Positions 1-8,155 of a DNA stretch of 8,155 bases are shown piece by piece; within the stretch, counting starts at the first letter, position 1, and every line of letters begins with the position of its first letter. The notes below the pieces were generated by a model. That model saw only the letters and a program-made list of their open reading frames with translations. It ran no database searches and was not told the origin of the DNA. The stretch is taken from contig JBCCZC010000253.1 in NCBI GenBank assembly GCA_039188505.1, positions 1 through 8,155 of the forward strand. Direction: 5' to 3'. The position numbers and the translations under genes are program-made. This DNA is from JBCCZC01 sp039188505 (lineage in GTDB: Bacteria > Pseudomonadota > Gammaproteobacteria > Xanthomonadales > SZUA-38).

Positions 1-5427
<5,427 letters not shown>

Positions 5428-5431
<4 letters not shown>

Positions 5432-8155
5432 CCGTGTCCGCCCTCCGCGTCGTCGAAAAACGCATCGACCTCGTCCAGCTTGCTGTCGAGGTCGAGCGCC
5501 AGCTCATCGATCGTGGCCTCCGAGGCGACTCGTTCCGGCGACTGTTCCCTCCTGTTCGCGTCGTCGGCGGGGCCGGCATCGCCGTTTGGAGGCGCCGAGA
5601 GCAGCACTGCGGCCAGATGCGTCAGCAGGGCGTCGACGGTCGGGTAGTCGAATACCAGCGTGTTCGGCAACGTCAGGCCGAGGTCGGTCTGCAGCGCATT
5701 CTTGAGTTCGAGCGCGGTCAGGGAATCGAGTCCGAGATCGAAGAAGCCAGCGCGGCGATCCAGCGCCGCGGTGGACAGGCCGAGCACGCTCGCCACCCGC
5801 GCGCAGACGTGCTGGTCCAGGAGCTCCCGTTGACCTGCGGGAGCCGTTGCGTGCAAACGCTGCAGAAAATCGGAGTCGACGGGAGCCGGCATGTCCCGGA
5901 ATCCAGCCGATGGCCGCGCAAGCATCGCTTCGAATACTGGCCGGTGCTGTAGCGAGGTGTTCGCGGCGAGCGTCCCCGTGTCGAGGGAAAGGGCGGCGAC
6001 GTCGGGCCACGGTGAGTCCCAGAGCTCCGCCAGCCAGTCCAACGCCTCCTGCGGCTCGATCATGGCGACACCCGGCAGGCCGGCAAGGGCGCCATCGCGC
6101 CCGTAGCGGACGGCGGCGCCAATATCGCTCCAGGGCCCCCAGGCCACGCTGAGCGCGCTCAGGCCCTGGTCGCGTCGGTAGGCGGCGAGGGCGTCGAGAA
6201 AGCGATTGGCCGCGGCGTGATTGCCCTGGCCGGGCGCCCCGAAGAGGCCTGCGGCCGAGGAGTACAGCACGAAGAAATCGAGTTTCAACGGGTGCGTCAG
6301 CTCGTGGAGGTGCCATGCGCCGTCCACCTTCGGACGGAGCACGCGCTCGACCCGGGACCCGTCGAGTTCGGCCACAAGGCCGTCGTCGAGGACTCCGGCG
6401 GCGTGGATGACGCCGCGCAGCGGTGTATCGGCGCCGTCCGCGATCCACGGTTCGAGTGCGGTCGCGAGCGCATGCCGGTCACCGACGTCGGCCTGCAGCA
6501 GATGGACGACGCTTCCCTGTGTGCGCAGCTGCTCAAGGCATGCTGCCTGTTCGTTATCGAGCTTCGTGTCCCGACCGAGCAGCAGGAGCTGGCGAGCGCC
6601 GCGAGCATGCAGCCACCGGGCGCTCGCGAGTCCGAGGCCGCCGAGACCACCCGTCACGAGATAGGCGGCGTCTTCGCGCATTGGTGCTGCGGCCTCCTGG
6701 GGCTCCAGATGCTCTGCGGGGGCGGTCAGCACCAGCTTTCCGATATGTCGAGCCTGCTGGAGCGTACGGAAGGCGTCAGTGGCGCGGGTGGCGTCGAAGC
6801 TTCGGACCTCGATCGGCTGCCAGTGACCGTTTTCCAGGCGAGCGGCGAGTCGGTCGAGGAGAGCCGCGACCTCGAGCGGAGCCTGCTCGCCGAGTGCTGC
6901 CAGGTCCAGCTCGTGAAACGCGACATCGGGACGGCGCGTTCGCAGGTCGAGCGATGTCGCCTCGTCACCCTTGCCGATATCCACGTACCGCCCGGCGTCG
7001 GCCAGCACGTCGACACTCGCGCGCTTCATGGGGCCGGGCAGGCTCGACAGCACCACATCCACGCCGGCCCCGTCCGTCAGCTGCATGAGTGCGCTGGCGA
7101 ATTCAGGATCACGGGAATCGAGCGGTGCGTCGACGCCGAGGCTTCGCAGGGCGTCCCACTTGTCGCGGCTGGCGCTCGCGTACACGCTGGCACCGGAGGC
7201 GCGGGCGATCTGGAGGGCCGCCTGACCCACGCCACCCGTGGCGTTGTGGATGAGCACACGGTCGGCCGCCGTCAGCTGAGCGAGGTCCAGCAGGGCGGCG
7301 CTAGCGGTCGCGAATGCAACGGGCAGCGTTGCCGCGGCCTGGATGTCGAGATCCGGGTCGATCGCGACAACGAGCGACTCCGGCACGCGGACGCGGCTGG
7401 CGAAGGCTGCCGGCGCAATGGCCAGCACACGCATGCCGGAGCGTACCCGCGTGACGCCGCTGCCGGTTCGGAGGACTTCGGCGACACATTCGCAGCCCAG
7501 CTCGCCGCTCCCGGGATAGGCATCCATGGCAATCAGCACGTCGCGGAAGTTCACGCCGCTCGCCAGCACGCGCAGGTCGACGGACCCAGGCTCGAGCACG
7601 CCCAGGGGCTCCCTTTGCCAGTGGAGTGCGTCCAGCGTTCCCCCAGCACCCGCCTTGAGGCGGGTGGCGAATTCGGCCGTGGCGTCCTCGGCAGAGGGCA
7701 GGCGTCCGGCGGTTGCATCGACCGCTTCCCGCGGGGTGATGCGCGCGACTCGCCGGGTGCCGGCGGCCCATCGAACCTCCAGTTCGCGCCTGGCCAGGCG
7801 CAGCTCCGCTGCGATGACATCGACATCATCCGCAACGATGATGCCGGCTTCGAGCTGTGGTTCTTCCATCGCGAGCGCCTGGAGCAGGCCCCACAGCGGC
7901 GCCCGCGCGAGTCGATCGGCGGCGCCATCCGTCAGCGCGATGATCTTGAGACGGGCAGGCCGCTTCCGCGCGCAGAGCCGTTGTGCCAGCGAGAGCACGC
8001 GCCGCGTCAGTTCGCTGGCCTGCGAGGCTGGATCGGCACCGGGCGGAAGCGATGGCAGGGCCAGCAGGACCGCGTTCTCGTTTCCGCGTAAATAATCCTG
8101 GCACGTGACGGCCAGGGAGGCTTCGGCCAGGCTCGCGGCGAGAATCGCGGTTTCA
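5428..8155 (-). CDS. Modular type I polyketide synthase, C-terminal part (KRs-ER-KR-ACP), 5' end outside window
   Basis: This is the back half of a fully reducing PKS module; the product stays tethered to its ACP as a thioester. The frame is open from the right window edge (first full codon at 8154) to a TGA at 5430-5428, giving 908 visible residues. A GTG at 7998 lies inside a domain and is not the real start. Domains in order, counted from the window edge: KR structural subdomain about 1-142, ER about 171-478, KR about 495-742, ACP about 774-852, then a Pro/Asp/Ala-rich linker and an acidic helix to residue 908. This KRs-ER-KRc order is the standard one for modules that also carry a DH, so KS, AT and DH are expected further upstream (inference). 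The stop overlaps the start of the next PKS gene by four bases, so the two are very probably co-transcribed and translationally coupled. The oddest residue is a His at the usual catalytic Tyr of the KR. I do not recognise the specific pathway, so no gene symbol is given. Confidence 0.97.
5431..5520 (-). other. C-terminal acidic helix, probable docking domain, upstream PKS
   Basis: Visible residues 879-908, after a Pro/Gly/Ala/Asp-rich linker that follows the ACP. The sequence ATIDELALDLDSKLDEVDAF is rich in Asp and Glu with regularly spaced Leu, Val and Phe, as expected for a short amphipathic helix. PKS subunits that end in an ACP commonly carry such a tail to bind the N-terminal helix of the next subunit. 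The short single-helix look resembles the compact class described in cyanobacterial and myxobacterial PKSs more than the long actinobacterial class. That class assignment is inference. Confidence 0.65.
5441..5446 (-). promoter_or_regulatory. Ribosome binding site of the downstream PKS gene
   Basis: On the minus strand, GGAGGG lies nine bases before the ATG at 5431-5429, within the last codons of the upstream gene. It supports ATG 5431 as the start over the in-frame ATG codons at residues 9 and 13. With the ATGA stop/start overlap it points to translational coupling. Confidence 0.75.
5599..5835 (-). other. Acyl carrier protein (ACP) domain, upstream PKS
   Basis: Visible residues 774-852. The motif FFDLGLDSLTALELKNAL carries the phosphopantetheine-attachment serine, Ser811 in DSL, encoded at 5724-5722. 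The following LPNTLVFDYPTVDAL is the standard helix III region of PKS carrier domains. There is a single ACP and no thioesterase or reductase after it, so this is an internal, chain-passing module and not a terminal one. Confidence 0.96.
5929..6672 (-). other. Ketoreductase (KR) catalytic domain with His at the usual Tyr position, upstream PKS
   Basis: Visible residues 495-742. This domain reduces the beta-keto group with NADPH. The Rossmann motif TGGLGGLG is at 501-508, the active-site Lys at 609 (RPKVDGAWHL) and the active-site Ser at 633 (LYSSAAG). The usual Tyr, 13 residues after that Ser, is His646 in GQGNHAAAN, followed by the conserved Asn650. The motif GVLDDG, with LDD at 589-591, marks a B-type KR, which in known families gives the D (R in the usual naming) beta-hydroxyl intermediate. 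The DH and ER would then erase that centre. WGPW at about 672-675 is the normal KR C-terminal signature. Apart from the His, the domain looks intact. Confidence 0.93.
6721..7644 (-). other. Enoylreductase (ER) domain, upstream PKS
   Basis: Visible residues 171-478. This medium-chain-dehydrogenase-like domain reduces the alpha,beta-enoyl thioester with NADPH. The N-terminal motif SGVNFRDVLIAMDAYPG (consensus NFRDVLxALGMYPG) is at 198-214, and the dinucleotide-binding motif HNATGGVGQAA (consensus HAAAGGVGMAA) is at 303-313. A Lys at 332 (SRDKWDAL) lies where ER families keep a conserved Lys. The domain appears full length and undamaged. Tyr213, in AYPG, sits at the position associated in the literature with 2S products when the substrate carries an alpha-methyl branch. 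That only matters if this module adds or receives such a branch, which the window does not show. Confidence 0.93.
7729..8154 (-). other. Ketoreductase structural subdomain (KRs), partial, upstream PKS
   Basis: Visible residues 1-142. The stretch APLWGLLQALAMEEPQLEAG, followed by hydrophobic residues and an acidic pair, has the usual form of the non-catalytic N-terminal half of PKS ketoreductases (consensus roughly WGLGRxxxLEHPxxxGGxIDL). This half folds as a degenerate Rossmann unit that packs against the catalytic KR half. The ER is inserted between the two halves, as in other fully reducing modules. It lacks a glycine-rich NADPH motif, which is normal for this half. Its N-terminal edge is cut by the window. 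Confidence 0.85.

Noticed and set aside
7996..7998. GTG at 7998 as the start of the upstream gene
   Set aside because: The frame stays open for 52 more codons to the window edge and those codons continue the KR structural subdomain, so the GTG is an internal Val.
6217..8091. A 624-codon open frame on the plus strand
   Set aside because: It is codon-aligned antisense to the upstream PKS gene. GC-rich codons rarely give stops in that frame, and its translation shows no recognisable domain.

Overview
The whole window is the interior of a modular type I polyketide synthase (PKS) locus, read entirely from the minus strand. It holds the 3' part of one PKS gene (8155 down to 5428) and the 5' part of the next (5431 down to the left edge). 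The two overlap by four bases in an ATGA junction. There is no intergenic space, no RNA gene, no mobile element and no plus-strand gene. The DNA is GC-rich, with codon third positions dominated by G and C. One-module PKS proteins, a short acidic C-terminal tail and a short coiled-coil N-terminus would fit a high-GC proteobacterium, perhaps a myxobacterium, but the sequence alone does not fix the taxon.

Upstream gene (visible 908 residues, 5' end outside the window): it begins inside the structural half of a ketoreductase (KRs). It continues through enoylreductase (ER), catalytic ketoreductase (KR) and acyl carrier protein (ACP), and ends in a linker with an acidic helix that looks like a docking element. 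This is the back half of a fully reducing module.

Downstream gene (visible 1810 residues, no stop before the left edge): N-terminal coiled-coil docking helix, ketosynthase (KS), malonyl-type acyltransferase (AT), dehydratase (DH), C-methyltransferase (MT), KRs, and the start of an ER. The catalytic KR and ACP should lie just beyond the left edge. This is the front half of a fully reducing, alpha-methylating module.

Working together, the upstream ACP would hand a reduced acyl chain to the downstream KS through the docking helices. The downstream module would add a malonyl-derived C2 unit, methylate the alpha carbon using SAM, and take the beta-keto group through KR, DH and ER to a saturated methyl-branched unit. 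The product of this stretch should therefore be an aliphatic, lipid-like segment. I see no wholly new system. The points worth checking are departures from consensus: a His at the expected catalytic Tyr of the upstream KR, altered DH motifs, and different residues at the ER stereocontrol position in the two modules.
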